Part shown: piece by piece, positions 31,980-45,400 of the stretch
How positions within the stretch are numbered: the first letter of the stretch is position 1
Layout: every line of letters begins with the position of its first letter
Assembly (NCBI GenBank): GCA_030704615.1
Contig: CM060732.1
Span: 28,005,053-28,069,052, forward strand
Direction: 5' to 3'
Length of the DNA stretch: 64,000 nucleotides
DNA from: Takakia lepidozioides
Lineage: Eukaryota; Streptophyta; Takakiopsida; Takakiales; Takakiaceae
Position numbers and translations under genes: made by a program
The notes under the pieces: generated by a model
The model's input: the letters and a program-made list of their open reading frames with translations, nothing else
Told to the model about the DNA's origin: nothing
Databases searched by the model: none

Positions 31980-34900
31980 TGTCTTTGGTGGAGATTCTCG
32001 GGTCCTCAGCAGATTTTGTCCCTCGGGAGCGTCCGTCAGTTGGGGATTTTTTGTGTGGAAGAATCTGGTTCTGAGGCGAAGAGAGTTGTGGATTCTAGAG
32101 TATTTTTAGTAGCAGGCAGTGTTTTCGTAAAGGACGGATCTGCTCCTGTGTCTGGAGTCTGGACTGAGTGCTTTTAGGTTTGTCTGAGACGAGGTGCTTG
32201 GGGAACTGTATTGGGTGGGGTCTGGATTTGAGAAGTTTAGAAGTCTGTAGCAGGAATTGAGGATTGTAGCAAGGAAGCAGCTATCTGTTGGAGGAGTGGG
32301 TGCAGCTATGGGTTTGGTAGAGGCATGTTTTCATCAAATTAAGATTCTGTAAACAGAATGCAGAAAGTGTAGTTTCTGGTCTTGACTATCCAGTATAGAG
32401 TTGACAATGCACCTCTCTAACTCAGCCACTGTTCTACCCAGCAGCTGTGAAGAGAGCGACCGATTACTTGAGCCTCAGCTGATTACCAAAGGAGGAACTG
32501 TGAATTGCAGTTGTGTGGTTGCTAGTATACGTCAAGATTACCCACGTGTGTTATGAATCCATAGAATGAAATGTTTGGGCCCAGCATGGTTCTTGCACTA
32601 GATCTGCACAGCATTGCATAGATTGCTTCGGTTTCTCCAAAACATTGCGAGGCTGGGTCTATCATGTGCAGAGACAGTGGTGTGTAGCACACTTCCATTA
32701 ATTATTGGTGATTACCTTTTACCTCCATGACGTTTACCTTCATACTCGCAAACACCTGAAATCATAGCAACTCATTTCCCTTACGTTTTAGAAGTGACTC
32801 GGATATCCTTTGGTATCTCAAACACAAGCACTTTCTGGCCACTGCACAAATTCAAACAGGAATTAATATTGACCATCACAACAATCGATGTACACATTGA
32901 GAAATTGCTGACTATCATCTGATGCCCACCCTTGCAACAACTTTTCCCCGCCTGTATGTAAACACTTTTGCTCTCTAAATGCCCCTGGCCGAGAGAACTG
33001 CCGAGGCATCTCTGGTAGCCGAGTGCCACGCGCGAATTGGCTCCGAGTGCCTTTAGAAAAAGGATGGACGGTTCAGATTTAATCTATTGGACGGTTCAGG
33101 TGAAGGAACCTTACCACCGTAAGGTGCCTCGAGTAGTAAGATTGTGTCGCCTAAGGTGCGCTCCGAGTACACTAACAAATTTTTGCCGGGTCTTTAGTCT
33201 TTACGTCACGTGGTAGAGCGTTACACTCAGTGTGTGTACCAGTCCGTCTGCTCAAACACAAGCGAGAAACGCTGTTGGCGAAGCCGTCCCCTCTCTGTCT
33301 CTCTGCCTCATGGAAGGAGCCCTTGCCGGCTGCTGCAGGAGTTGAAAGACCTCGCGTGTACTTAGAGCCTGCCATGCTTGTTATTGCGTTTGTGCTGACT
33401 CTGTTGTGAGCACAAGAGGGCTTTTTGGAGGGTGGAAAATTGAGATTTCGGAAGTTGGCACTGGTGATCTTCACAGGACTGCTCAACATTCCTGCCCTCT
33501 ACTTGGCGGCTGTGCGGGGATGGCTGAAGCATCCGTTGCCACCAAGGAACATGCGAGTGTGCAACACTCTCAAGTCAGTGTTGCAAGAGTTTTAACCCCT
33601 GAATTTTACTGTTGGTTGGAGAGGGCAGGCTTCACTTGGCTCACCATGTCCAAGAAGCTGGCTGATAGCGTGTCTCAAACTGTTCAACTTTATTGCTCGG
33701 TACAATTTCCTATGATGCGGACATAGTCTGTGAGTTGTGGAGGTGAGCAAGGACAGTTTGTGCTTTGGGCCGGAGGTGGATGTGAATCATCCCATCTCTT
33801 CAAATGTGAGTTGAAAGGACACAAATAGAGCAAAAAACAAGAGCTTAAGAGCCTGCCTTAGGCTCTTAAAGCTCAGGTTTGTTGCAATTTGTCATTGCCA
33901 AGGTGAGGTGATCTTCTCGGATTCAGGGATGGCTGCTTGCAACTAGTATGGTGGTGTCCAGCATGCCAGGGTTCCATAATAAATGGTAACTGTGTAGAGG
34001 AAGGAATCACAAAACTCTCAGGCAGCAGAGATTCTGGAGGCCCACACGGTGGCCTGCCAGGCTCAATCAGCCCTTTCACGAAGCACCTCCACTTCGATGA
34101 TGAATTTGGTCTACTTCAACAGTTTCAACCTGTCCGTCTGACCACCATACTTTCCACATTTAATTTCTCAATGTTCACAAGAAACAACAGGAAGAGGACC
34201 CGTCACTCCATCACCTTCTCTAGAATTTGGTCCGGGGTGCTCAACTTTGCATGGGGGCTGTTCATTTCACAGTGCACAGTCATAGTAACATCCTTTAGGC
34301 CAAGCCCGGCTTGTGGTGATAGAATGTCAGAGGTATGGCCACCAAACCTTGCCCCTTTGCACTGAAACAAAGGGAGATGGCTGTACGGGTCGTGGTCAGA
34401 TTTCACTGTTTTCCTTCAGTAAAAATGACCAACCATTATGCACTGCTAGTTTGATCTTCTTCCATTACTTGCACTCAGCTGGGAACCCCATTGCCCACTT
34501 CAGTTTCCCACGCAGTTGTCAATCAATGCGACGCAGTGTAGACGAAGTGCCTGCATACAGACACAAGCAGGTGCAGTCTCTGGCTTTGGATAAGCATCAA
34601 AATATCGTGACATTCTTGTACAATCTGCAGAGATGTTCCAACTATTCAGTTTGCTGATTACAGGAATGTCACTTGATAACCCAGTATCATCCTTCCTCTG
34701 CTGTTGAAGAACTATCAGGCTTGCAAAGTTGCTGCGAGTGCGCAGCAGACCTCACTTACATATGAACTTTACAAGAAGCTGGCCATTTTACTGTTGTGCT
34801 TATTTACACATTTCTTCACTATGCAGGCGATGAGGTCTGAGAAGCACTGAAAGGGCTACTGCTGTAATTTGAGCTTCAGAAACTCTGGAAGCTGGGTACT

Positions 34901-35115
34901 TCACTTGACAAGACTGCCCAGAACTGGGTGAACAACCTCCAACCAAGGCCCACGTGAATCTGCTCCACGGACCACCTATAAAGCGACCTCAGCTTTGAAA
35001 TTGGTTTGCTCATGATTCCATTGTGCACCCCAGGCAGGTGGCTGAGGGGGGACGACGCACATATACAAAAAACAACAAAAGCAGGAGCAAGGATGGTGCA
35101 ATTGTTTCCCTTCTA
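31980..35115. other. Intergenic stretch without a supported gene
   Basis: There are only short frames on both strands. A minus frame ending GQKVLVFEIPKDIRVTSKT (about 32860-32781) looks protein-like but has no partner exons that I can see. A hairpin-forming inverted repeat lies at 33839-33874 ('gagcttaagagcct' against 'aggctcttaaagctc'). The last few hundred bases are downstream of RPC3 and would include its 3' UTR. Confidence 0.5.
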
Positions 35116-38100
35116 CTAGAAGTCGTGAAACAGCAGGATGGCATTGTCCAGCTTCATTAATGAAGCTTCTAGAATTCTCGTAACTCGGCGAATGCGTTTT
35201 ACTTGTTCATGCTGGCTTTGAGTCATTGCCACCTGGGACACGTGGGTGTCAGTGCTCCCAGTTTTAGTTTGAATTTGCGTTGCCAGACCCAACACCTGCG
35301 TGGTCATTGTAGGCATGAAGTCAGCACACATGGATAATAACTTGTCTGCAACTGGTGTGAAGAAAGGCATCAGGATGATTTCTACGGTTGCCTGGCAGCT
35401 TATGGATGGAAGCTTCTGAACATGCCACCATGTATGTGTGTCACATCCTGAATACTGGGCTCCTGTTGAAGACTGAGAACAAAGAGATTACGGCATTCCC
35501 TATTCGACCTGTTGCAGCTGCGGCTCCAATGACAACACCGACAAATGGCCTACCAGAAGCTTGTAGAGAGAGACAATTGAGCCATACCTCCTGCTCCTTC
35601 TCAAGCTCATGGGCAAGTCGCAGGCTGAGATTGTAGGCAGCATGGTACATGTCATCCAGCACCCGATCTATCACAGTCTGGAAATTGACATACCACAAAT
35701 GTATGGACTTGTTTGCCACATGCTCCGTGGTTTTCGCGATCTCCTGCTCAATTCAATAACCACCACTTGAGAGGTGAGAGATGGTTCTGCTTGCCTGGTA
35801 CCCACATGCCAAATGGGATCATTGTCTGCAGTGCATGAAGGCCTAAAGACCCAGCCTAGTGATATATGAATGGCACTAACAGCCGTAACATATGCTAAGG
35901 TCCTTTAACATCTGAAAACAAACCCCTGGACTGGATATCTTCACGACAGGGTTACTTTTTCATGCAGTATGGACAGGCAGGCATAAAACGGCAACCAAAA
36001 CAGATGTTGTACCACTGCATGTTCAAACCTAAACTAGTGATAGAAGGTGCAGTCTTAATATTGTACTGGCGATCGCAAAGTCTCAGACCATCAACGTCAC
36101 CATGTGTGGCAGAAACTACCATATCAATAAATCTCCTCATAGTATACCAATATACAACTCTCTATACCAAGTTTGTGCCACTTTACTGGAAGTAGCTGTG
36201 ATCAGCAAGCCACCTAAAAGCAAATGACCATACAAGTAACTGCTCCATGCAGTCCAAATCCAAATGGTTGGCTGTTACGAAAGACAGTGAGTCCTTCCAT
36301 GACCACAGTCCCCACCACAATATCTTGCAAAATATTTTGGATGCCCTCCAATTCTTATGGCATCAAAAACTCCAATCCTAGAATACCTTCAGTTCACTGA
36401 CACACTATAGCGAAGGTGTGCATGGATGACTGGATGGGCTTCTAGAAAGCACTGGCAGAAATGCAGTCAGTAGGGCTCAAAAGAACAGACTGAGAGATAG
36501 ATAGTGAGACAACTAAGGTAAGAAAAGTGGACATACAGACAGCATACCTGGACTTGCACATATTGATCCTGGAGAAGCCGATACAGCAACTTCTTTACAT
36601 CCTTTGGCACCATCGCCCTCTCTCCTATCTGTCACCCATCCATCACAACCCAAGTCACATACACTCTTCATCCTGAGCCATTACTAACTTGCAGGTGAAA
36701 TATTGAGGGTAGGATGGAACCTGCTTTTGTTCTAAGTGACCCTTCATAGCCAGAAGTCTGAAAATACGGCAGCATTCCCTTCCAAATCGTTGCAGAACAA
36801 TGCCTTCCACCTGCAGTAAGACAATCCATACAAAATTAGAGGGTTGTACAGCCAGGATTCTATTGTGGTAACTCGTCGGATGCAAGGAAAAATACAGTGT
36901 GATGCAATTACAACCCTCACTGCTCCGAAAGATTCTCAGAAGAACATACAAACCAAATCATAGCTTCGAGTTATTTGTGCATCATCACTTGTGGTTCCAG
37001 CAACCATTTGATTACCTCATTTTGTCGGCCAAGTTCAATGATCTTACTCAAATCTGAAGCCTAATGTAAGGGCCACCCTAAAAAAATTAAGAGCCCACAA
37101 CTTCAGAACACCTGGAAAATAGATGTGCAGCTATTCCTTCTCTCAATCTGCTTTAATAACCCTCACTCAGTCCCTTAGGTCTCTTAGCAAATGCTAAGAA
37201 TATAAAAAATTTCTGGGACAACATTACAGAACTCTAGAAGCGACATCCCCCCTCCCTCTAATATTGACACTAATACCTCCACAGTATTGTGACCTTCTGT
37301 TTGAGACAACAGACTCCAACCTCACAACAAGGACAACATTGGTGTTTAGGGAGTTATTGGAGTTGTTCGTTTCAGACTTTCAACAAAGCGGGAAGGATTA
37401 CATCCTGCAGCATACCTGACTGCACGGTTATGGGGTCCTGCTGTTTGCAAAGCATTAAGAATTACATACTCTCTCTTTAAATAAGCACTGCTTTCCTCCC
37501 TCCGTTCTCTCCAATTGCCAATCCTAGGAGACGAAAACAGTTGCAAAACCTACTACAGTCTCCCAGCAAAACTTAAGAGGATACTGATAACATATTGGTT
37601 GCCTCCTTCTCCAAGTGCTCCTCTCTCACCACTCCTAGAGAGATATCCAACCGAATCAGCTGCAAGCTGCTGTAATGCCCCGCGAATGCGCTCCATGGTC
37701 ATGTGCTGGCCCTCAGATGTCATGTGCACTGCCTGTGTAATTGCATCCATTGATAGAGGAGCTGCGCCAACCACATTTTGTGTCATTTCTGGATAGATTG
37801 GATGATTAGACGTACGATATTTGCATACACAAGTTTGGGACTACTGGGGCACTTCTGGTCCCACTACATGTGCCCAGAAACAGTTTGATACAGCCACCAT
37901 GCACCTGAATAGTGTTGCTTTGCAGAAGACTCCTGCATGCGGGTGGCTTGGAGCATCGCTACCAGAATCGTCCCAGCCCCTATGTCAACTCTTGATCTCA
38001 CCAGTGCAACACACGCCTGTCCTCAATCCAGATCAAGAACATGCATTGATGAGGCCCAGCTACAAGATCATTTACCCATATTTCCAACAGGTACTGAATG

Positions 38101-41100
38101 ACCCATAAATACCAGCTGTCTAGAGTAGATCTGGAAGGCCAGAACCAGCTTTGTTTCGAGATCAAGTCCAGCTACCAGAGCAAGAACTGCACTTGCCACC
38201 CTTGCTGCTACCCTCCCTATCCCCTCCCCCCTTCCCCGCTTTGTGGCCACAAGGCTGCCGGAAGCAAAGTCTTACGAGTACTCCACCTTCATTGATAAGC
38301 CAGGAGACAAACAACAGTCAAACTTCCACATACGCATGCAGTGTGGAACTAGGCTACACTTTACCAGGTGTCTCAACCTCCGTATGAACTCCTCCACATT
38401 TACACGCCACAACACCTCTCTTTCATCCACCAGGGCAGCGGTCTTTGCATCCATTTGTAGAGCGTCTCTCTTCCGCTGCAACAACACATGACCAAAAGTT
38501 GCATGACGAATTTTGAGTTGTCATATATAACCTCAGCTTAACAATGGGATGAGTCCCAAGGTACACCGCAGCACTGCGGTTGACCTCTGATCACCAGGAT
38601 GAGGAAGGAGATGGCTGCACACTTTCAAAGACTGGAGGACAGACAGTATCCGGATGCAGGCTGTTATGCTAACCCCCTACATAGACCTGTGATGAGACTG
38701 ATATTAAAGTATCTACAAAGGAAAGGAGAGCCACCAGACCTCTAGCACTTTCTATACAAATGAAGGCAATTTTCACTTTCCAGCATCTTGCAGTGATGAT
38801 TTTATGACCCCAAACTTCTGTCCTTGCCAATAAGACAGTAGTGACAAACCCTGCTCTTACTTAGACAAAGCCTAAAAGGCATACGGACATTCATGAATTG
38901 CAAAATATGCACAGGGGGAAAAACAAGCTGGGTACTAACCTTCTGACCAGCAGGTGCAGTTCCAGTCATGGGGTCTGGTTCTGTGACATCTATGCTCATG
39001 AAGGATACTGGCACTTGGAATCTCTCTGTGTCTGTAGCAGCTGCTGCAGATAGAATCCGCTGCTCCTCGGTGACAGCTTCATTTGCAGACACTAGCGGTG
39101 CCGCTCGCCCACGCTGTTGACACATTCACATAGGGGGACAAAATAAATATAGGGAGAATATCTTCACAAGACATAGTTTGCCGTACACTTGTGGCCATAG
39201 ACCCCATACCCAGTTTGGGCAGAACAAGACTCAACTGACCCTACCTTTGTTAGGGGCTCACTCCAGTAGTGGGACTTACCTTGATATAAAGAATGAGTTC
39301 GGGCTTTCCAGATTTCCTCTATGAAGCCCTTCACACAAGTGTCAATCTGCTGTGTGTCAGCTGCCCAGTACTACATCCCAAAAGGGCCAGGACTTCAGCC
39401 TCAGCCTCGAGATTCTGAAAGTTGTGAACAGAGATGCAGGGACTATGTTCTGGATGGTCCTGAAGAGGGTCACTGTCTGATGAGAATAACCTGGACACTG
39501 AATCAGAAAGAGGATATTATCTTCAGTCTGCCTGTTCAGCTTCACGTTGCCGTAGCCTTGTGGCCATAGACCCCGTGCCCAGTTTGGGCAGAACAGGTGC
39601 ACAGAGAGAGAGAATGTACTGATGCCATTCCCGGTGACCGTTGGCTTGTCATAGCCTTACGGACATCAAACCTGCGGCAAACTACCCTCCTGGAAGGAGA
39701 GAGAGAATGTAGCATTCATAAGATGTTGTTTACCATACCCTTGTGGCCATAATCCCTGTGCCCAGTTCGGGTGGAACAAGAGAGAGGAGAGATAGGAGAG
39801 ATCTAGGTGACTGTACATATTGTGAAACATGTGGAATGTAACCAGACGAGAACTCAGAAAATGGATGAACCTATAGCATTTCCACAAGAACAGCAAGAAG
39901 ATTTTAACATAATTCTAGTGTTGCTCAAACAGGCTTTGCAAGAACAATGCAACTACATCCTCCAATGATTCTCCAACTAGTCACAATAACCATGACTATG
40001 GCACAAATCACACCCATATACCACCCTTCTGTTTGTACTTGCGATGAGAGATGAGATGAGATGAGAGAAAGGTTGGGAGGGACGTACTCCTGCACCACGT
40101 GCTGCCTTCTTTGGAGGCTCCATTGCACCCTTCAGGTGCAATGTTGGCTCTGGGGCTGGACAGCGTTCAATGTAATGGGCAGCCAGCAGCTTTGCGAATG
40201 TCTCCTTCAGTTTGCTTTCCACTTCCACCTTTGCTGCTCATGTCAAAAAATGAGTTCATGCACCACAACCATAGTCAGCATATATGCACATTCATATTCA
40301 CTTTTCCAAATAAACTTGTGACATCAAGAATAAAAAATTGAAGTGAATTTGTCCACGTGTTATATTTACAAGGGATAGGTACTGTTACCTTTCCTGGCCT
40401 GTGCTGCTGCCCTTTCAATCACCTGCTCCAAAGTGAGCCGCCCATGCTCTAGAAGCCCCTCTATTAGTGCCTCTGCCTGATCACCCATGTTCACAAATAT
40501 TACACCCGTTTGAAATTTCACAATGTTCATGTGTCCTCCACCTTTACGGAAGGGGAGGGCATAGAGACACTACAGAAAAGTCTTAGGATTCAACATCTAG
40601 GGTTCAGGTTTTGCCCAGGAGGTGTGCGAGATATGAAGCAAACAGCGACAGAGACATTGAGAAGAGAATATACTCATAAGACGGTGTTTGCCGTAGCCTT
40701 GTGGCCATTGACCCCCCGCTCAGTTTGAGCGGAACACAAAGGGACGAGAAGAGAAGCGATTGAGAGAGAATAACTTACTTCTTCCCCCAGGTCTTCATGA
40801 ACAACTCCTAGAAATTTTGGGAAACGCACGCGGTGCAAAATGTTGTCTACTAAGGCTATGTAACAGGTTGAAGTCCTTGGTGGTCCTGGTCCCGCCACTG
40901 CAGCAGAACCGGAAGTCCAGATGAAAATGTTTCCTTCGAGAAACTTTACAAAGTTATAGAGAACGAATGGGCTGGCAATGATAAACTTATCAGACTCCCA
41001 AATTGATGTCCTTTTTGGAAGGAAAGAAAGAAGACCAAATCGCAGTCAGTCAATATCTTCAGATAAGCTACAGCAATAGTTTCTGGCAAACCATTACACT

Positions 41101-41750
41101 TTTTTATTGGGTGCATGACGTTTCAGTGAAAGATCCACTATATTATTCTTTTCACTTTTTCTGCAAATTTTCCACCAACTACCTACACATTGTGGAGTGT
41201 CCACGAAGCAGTCTACACCTAAGAAGTGAAAACCCCAAGGAAAGGATTGGGAGTCTCTAAATCATATGTACCAACCAACCCATAATCAAGACCCACCTAC
41301 CCTCATGCTCCACTTTGAAGCCCTGGATGCAGTTGTGCTGGATAAGAACAAGGAGGCAATTTCGAAGCTGTGTTGCATTCATTTCAGTGTACCGCGCAAT
41401 TTCTGGGAGTGCCAATTGACCGCGGTACACCAGGCACTGACATACTTTCTGAACCACTCAGACACCCAGCAAAGCCCCCAACTCAACCACCACAAGAGGT
41501 AACCAATTGGCTAATGGAAATCATCAAAAATATATTTACCGTAATACCGCATCATTCACAAAAATTAACATATCTCCAATGCTAAGGGCAGCACTCATTA
41601 TTGTCTTATCTTATCGGTCCCAATCCGTTTCAAGTAGAGAGGGACACGAAGAAGTCCACCAGGGAAGGGAAAGAGAAGAACCTGGACCAAATCACCGAAA
41701 TGGTTCAAGATGAGGTCGCAAGCGAGCTTCCGCCCGTACTTTGACGCCAT
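35116..41750 (-). CDS. RPC3: DNA-directed RNA polymerase III subunit RPC3 (POLR3C/RPC82 orthologue)
   Basis: RPC3 is a winged-helix subunit of RNA polymerase III, part of the RPC3-RPC6-RPC7 subcomplex needed for initiation at tRNA and 5S rRNA genes in the nucleus. Fourteen exons join in frame: 41750-41682, 41448-41301, 40897-40779, 40476-40389, 40233-40088, 39113-38940, 38475-38365, 38016-37905, 37788-37585, 37053-37016, 36810-36721, 36628-36548, 35743-35588, 35232-35116. They total 1653 nt, or 550 residues, close to plant orthologues. Diagnostic blocks are ILNHFGDLVQ-KVCQCL, NCLLVLIQHNCIQ, ALVDNILHRVRFPKFL, LTLEQVIERA, YIERCPAPEP, VLWRVNVEEFIRRLRH, LSKIIELGRQNE, FGRECCRIFRLLAMKG, KKLLYRLLQDQYVQVQ and the C-terminus LMKLDNAILLFHDF. 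All junctions are GT-AG with agreeing phases, so the gene is probably functional. The exon 14 start is the least certain. Introns hold several LINE 3' fragments. RPN8 is divergent at its 5' side. Confidence 0.93.
38237..38282 (+). mobile_element. Very short LINE 3'-end copy in an RPC3 intron
   Basis: 'gtggccacaaggctgccgg...aaagtcttacgagtac' matches the terminal block of the LINE copies near 63060, with a C/T-rich stretch just 5' of it. It lies between RPC3 exons 7 and 8 and opposes the gene's direction. Confidence 0.55.
39164..39535 (-). mobile_element. 5'-truncated LINE copy in RPC3 intron 5
   Basis: The minus strand reads the LINE C-terminal block TEDNILFLIQCPGYSHQ (the Cys/His-knuckle region). 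It then passes through frameshifted matches to the 'CVKGF.E.IWK.R...LY.GKS' segment and ends in the terminal signature 'ggtctatggccacaag...cggcaaactatgtctt'. It lies in the same direction as RPC3, about 50 bp upstream of the exon 6 acceptor. Confidence 0.75.
39548..39610 (-). mobile_element. Short LINE 3'-end copy
   Basis: The minus strand reads 'ctgcccaaactgggcacggggtctatggccacaaggctacggcaacgtg'. GA/CT microsatellite borders its 5' side (gagagagaga at 39602-39613). It abuts the copy at 39164-39535. Confidence 0.65.
39690..39800 (-). mobile_element. Short LINE 3'-end copy with CT tail
   Basis: The minus strand reads 'cccgaactgggcacaggg', 'atggccacaagggtatggtaaacaacatcttatga' in blocks, followed by 'attctctctctcc'. 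CT-rich sequence also lies on its 5' side (39780-39805). Confidence 0.65.
40660..40770 (-). mobile_element. Short LINE 3'-end copy in an RPC3 intron
   Basis: The minus strand encodes the conserved end GVNGHKATANTVL followed by the stop in 'cttatgagtat', then 'attctcttctc'. CT-rich sequence 'attctctctcaatc' flanks the 5' side. It lies between RPC3 exons 3 and 4. Confidence 0.7.
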
Positions 41751-42495
41751 CTCACTCAATCGAAAGCACGCTCAGTTCTATCTACGAAATTCCTGGCCGG
41801 CTCCAGTGCATTATTAGGAATCGAGGAAACCCCCCCGTTCACGCCTGAGGAGAGAGAGAATGCCAAACTCTGTTCTCTCCTTCCGATGTATTCATAAGAA
41901 CGAATCCTCTCAAGCTCTTAAAAAACCCCACAGCTACGTCTACCGAAAACATGGGCCTTGATATCCAAATCGTGGCTTCCATTGGGACCCTCACACACAG
42001 CTCTCACTGCAGGAGCACGAAAGCAGCAACCCTAATCTTCGCACACTACTAAACCCTAAAGTGCAGTTTCTTAAAAACAAAAGTATTTGAATGAGTGGAA
42101 ATATATTAAAAAACATGCAAGTAAACTGCGGTAAGGAATTTTGTCCCGAGTGGTATTGGGATTGGGAAAATTCCGGGGTGGCATGTAAAAATCATGCGGT
42201 AAATGGAAGGCAGGTGTTGAGCAGCATTATGCCCCCCCCACACTGCGCCAAGAATCTGCGTGCGTCTTGTGGGCTTTTCAGAGAGTGAAGAGCATCGGCA
42301 AGACGGAGACAAGATCAGGCGCGCAGTTGCAGGGGAAAGAGAGGAAGGGAAAGAGAGGAAGGGGTAGCAGTTTTTGCATCTGGGTTTTGTTAGGTTTTGG
42401 TGCAGAGGCGTCTCTGGAGAGAGAGGGATAAGCGCACCTGACAAAGGGGTCACACAGACGTCCAGGGAGAGAAAGAGAAGGCGGGGCGCGTTGAA
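41751..42495. promoter_or_regulatory. Shared divergent promoter of RPC3 and RPN8 with telo-boxes
   Basis: The start codons of the two genes are 745 bp apart on opposite strands. Telo-box motifs occur at 42028-42035 (aaccctaa) and 42051-42059 (aaaccctaa). In plants these are common in promoters of ribosomal, proteasome and other growth-linked genes. GA/AG-rich sequence at 42290-42490 is the likely RPN8 5' UTR. Whether one core promoter serves both directions is inference. Confidence 0.55.
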
Positions 42496-45400
42496 ATGGA
42501 TGTGATAACAACGAGTCTAGGAGGGGGGGGGCAGGGAATTGAAAAGGTAGTCGTTCACCCTCTGGTGCTTTTGAGCATTGTGGACAATTATAACAGAGTT
42601 GCGAAGGATACACGGAAGCGCGTACTCGGAGTCCTGCTGGGGTCGACTTTCCGAGGTCGTGTTGACATCACCAACAGCTATGCAGGTAAAACAATCCTTC
42701 TCCTGAGGCTTTGCATGCATTGTTTCTTCATTGAGGCTCTGCTCCATTCCAGAGTTCTGTTTGACTTTTTAGGTCAAAGTAATTGAAGCTGTGCTACACT
42801 GGGTGGGGGGATGCGCAGTTCCATTCGAGGAAGATGACAAGGACGCCAGTATTTGGTTTCTTGATCACAACTACCACGAAGCCATGTACGATATGTTCAA
42901 GAGGATCAACGGTACGTTTAATCCAACGTTCCTTGCCATCTCTCCTTCAATTTTGGTATGGTAAGTACCTGTTTCACCTGCTCAAATGAGTCAATCACCT
43001 AGCGACCAGTTAATGTATGAGACAGCGATAGAAAGATCACAATGATACTAGAGTGGATGAAGGCCAAGAGTAGTATTGCATAATACCATAGCAGCTACAT
43101 CTAGGTGGTAGGTACAGATACCAATGCTGAATATGGGTGGTGATACTGTTAATAGTCAATTTCCTAATGGCACAAAGAGATGAAGTCAAGAAAGGAGTTT
43201 TCACATTGCAAGATTAGTTTAGCATTGTGGTCTTGTGATTAGCTCAAGAGATTACCCCTCGCTGGTCCTTACCAGTGATTTTATCTAAGATCAGACATGA
43301 TGTTTGCATGATCTGCCCAAATGATCATCACACCCGACTCTTCCAACATGTGGTGCTGCATGGAGAACACATGGGACTTTCGATTGGCTGCACATAAAGC
43401 TGCAATTTCGTTGACTAAGTATTTTTCCATGTTAATCTTGCAACAGCTAAGGAGCATGTGGTAGGGTGGTATAGCACTGGGCCCAAACTTCGGGAGAACG
43501 ACCTTGACATCCATGAGCTATTCCGGGAGTGAGCACCATCTCCTTCATGTTGTGTTATGAGTTTCAAGCAATCATGTGCACAATGGATATTAGTGCTAGA
43601 GTTGCTAGAGTCATCTTGAGCAACTCACAAACCTTTGACCAACTGTATTCTGCATTCAAATGAAGGAAGGGCCCCGAAGCATATCTGACAGTGGAAAGGG
43701 GGTTTGCCCAGCTATGCGCCAAATCCTGTATTGGTGATAATCGATGTGCAGCCCAAGGAGCTTGGCATTCCAACTAAGGCTTACTATGCTGTTGAGGAAG
43801 TCAAAGAGGTAGTCTTCCCTCACTGAATGTGAGAGATCCAGGTGCCTATGGTCCCGAATTACGTGCAATGCATAGGAAGAAAAGAAGTGTTGGAAAAGCA
43901 ATTCATCGTGGGTTGGTGCTGGGAGACTGTGAGAGACACTGGATTAAACGGTTAGGATCCAGCTATTGTAGGTTACATTTTGTGCTTGCTAAATTGTGTC
44001 AGATTGTAAGGGCGAGCATAGAGGTTGTGATTGTGTCACAGTAGTGCCCGCAAAAGCACAGGTGTTCGTGTCTAAAGAGTCCTAGTTCTTGTTGGTGGGA
44101 TCCTCTGCAGGATGCGACCCAGAAAAGCCAGAAGGCATTTGTGCACGTAGCATCAGAAATTGGTGCCTACGAAGCTGAGGAAATTGGTAAATCCTGTCTC
44201 AAGTAAAACACTTGAAAAGCTGGCTTTAAGCACATATGGGCTCCAGATTCATAGACTATGAACAAAGCTGGTGTCCTTGTTTCTGGTCTGTCGGAGAGGG
44301 GGAAGGGTTCTGTTAGAGCCTCTAAGTTGAGGATGACATTATGCTGTTAAGCTTCATGAACGAGCTGTGACGATGCGTAGGAATATGCCTCTTGTAGAGA
44401 TATTGTGTTTCAAATCAACAGATAGCTACAGCACACCTTGATGGCAAGCAATGAGCATTCTTATGCAACCATCTTCGGGCTTGAAGGTTTAGATCTGTGG
44501 GACAGTCACTTACCGAGGTTACTGGAAATTTGTTTGTTTGTACTCTCTCTATGTACACATGGTAACATGCAGGTAATTGTATACCTGACTTCTCCATTGC
44601 AGTGAGGATTACTCTGGTCTGGAGAGACTTAGGTGGTTCCCTTTGTGTTACAGGTGTGGAGCATTTACTAAGAGACGTAAAGGACGCAACTATCAGTACA
44701 CTTGCGACAGAGGTACTGCTGATCAAACTTTGCAACACCCGTAATGAGATTGAAATGACTCTGCCAGCCACCTCACGTCCCACTTTCATGTCATTTCCTT
44801 AGGGACAGAGCTGGCGGCACTGTGCTTGTTGACTTGACCAACCATTCATTCATGGGAATGGCAGGTGGGAGGAAAGCTGGTCGCTTTAAAGGGGCTGGAG
44901 GCACGCTTGAAAGAAATTCATGCATACTTGGATCTTGTTGTGGAGGGCCGGCTTCCTCTCAATCACGAGATTTTATATCACCTGCAGGTTTGAGATTTTA
45001 TACCCCCTATAGGGATTATATCTTTTGATTGTAGTCTATGGCATCAAGAATATTGCAACTTTCTGTCAGACATGTTTTCACCTAAAATGTAGGTGGCAAA
45101 ATCGCAGGTCTCAAATCTGACTGGAGTACACATTGCGACTGTTGAACATTAAATTAACACCAAATGGTTACTGCTGGGGTACAAGGTGGACTTTTAACAT
45201 CATCTATGCAAGCATTGTTAAGGCACCCAGGCTGGCAAGGAAGTGCATTGCTTATTCTGTGTGGTACCAGAAAAATTCTAAGACCATGGCTTGTTTTTGT
45301 ATATGAGCAGGATGTATTCAACTTGCTACCCAATCTCAATGTTCATGAACTCGTCAAATCTTTTGCTGGTGCGTCACTGCAACTATGTGGCATGATACCT

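Noticed and set aside
33937-34365. 142-codon plus-strand ORF downstream of RPC3
   Set aside because: No motif, no splice partner and ordinary non-coding composition. Treated as a chance frame.
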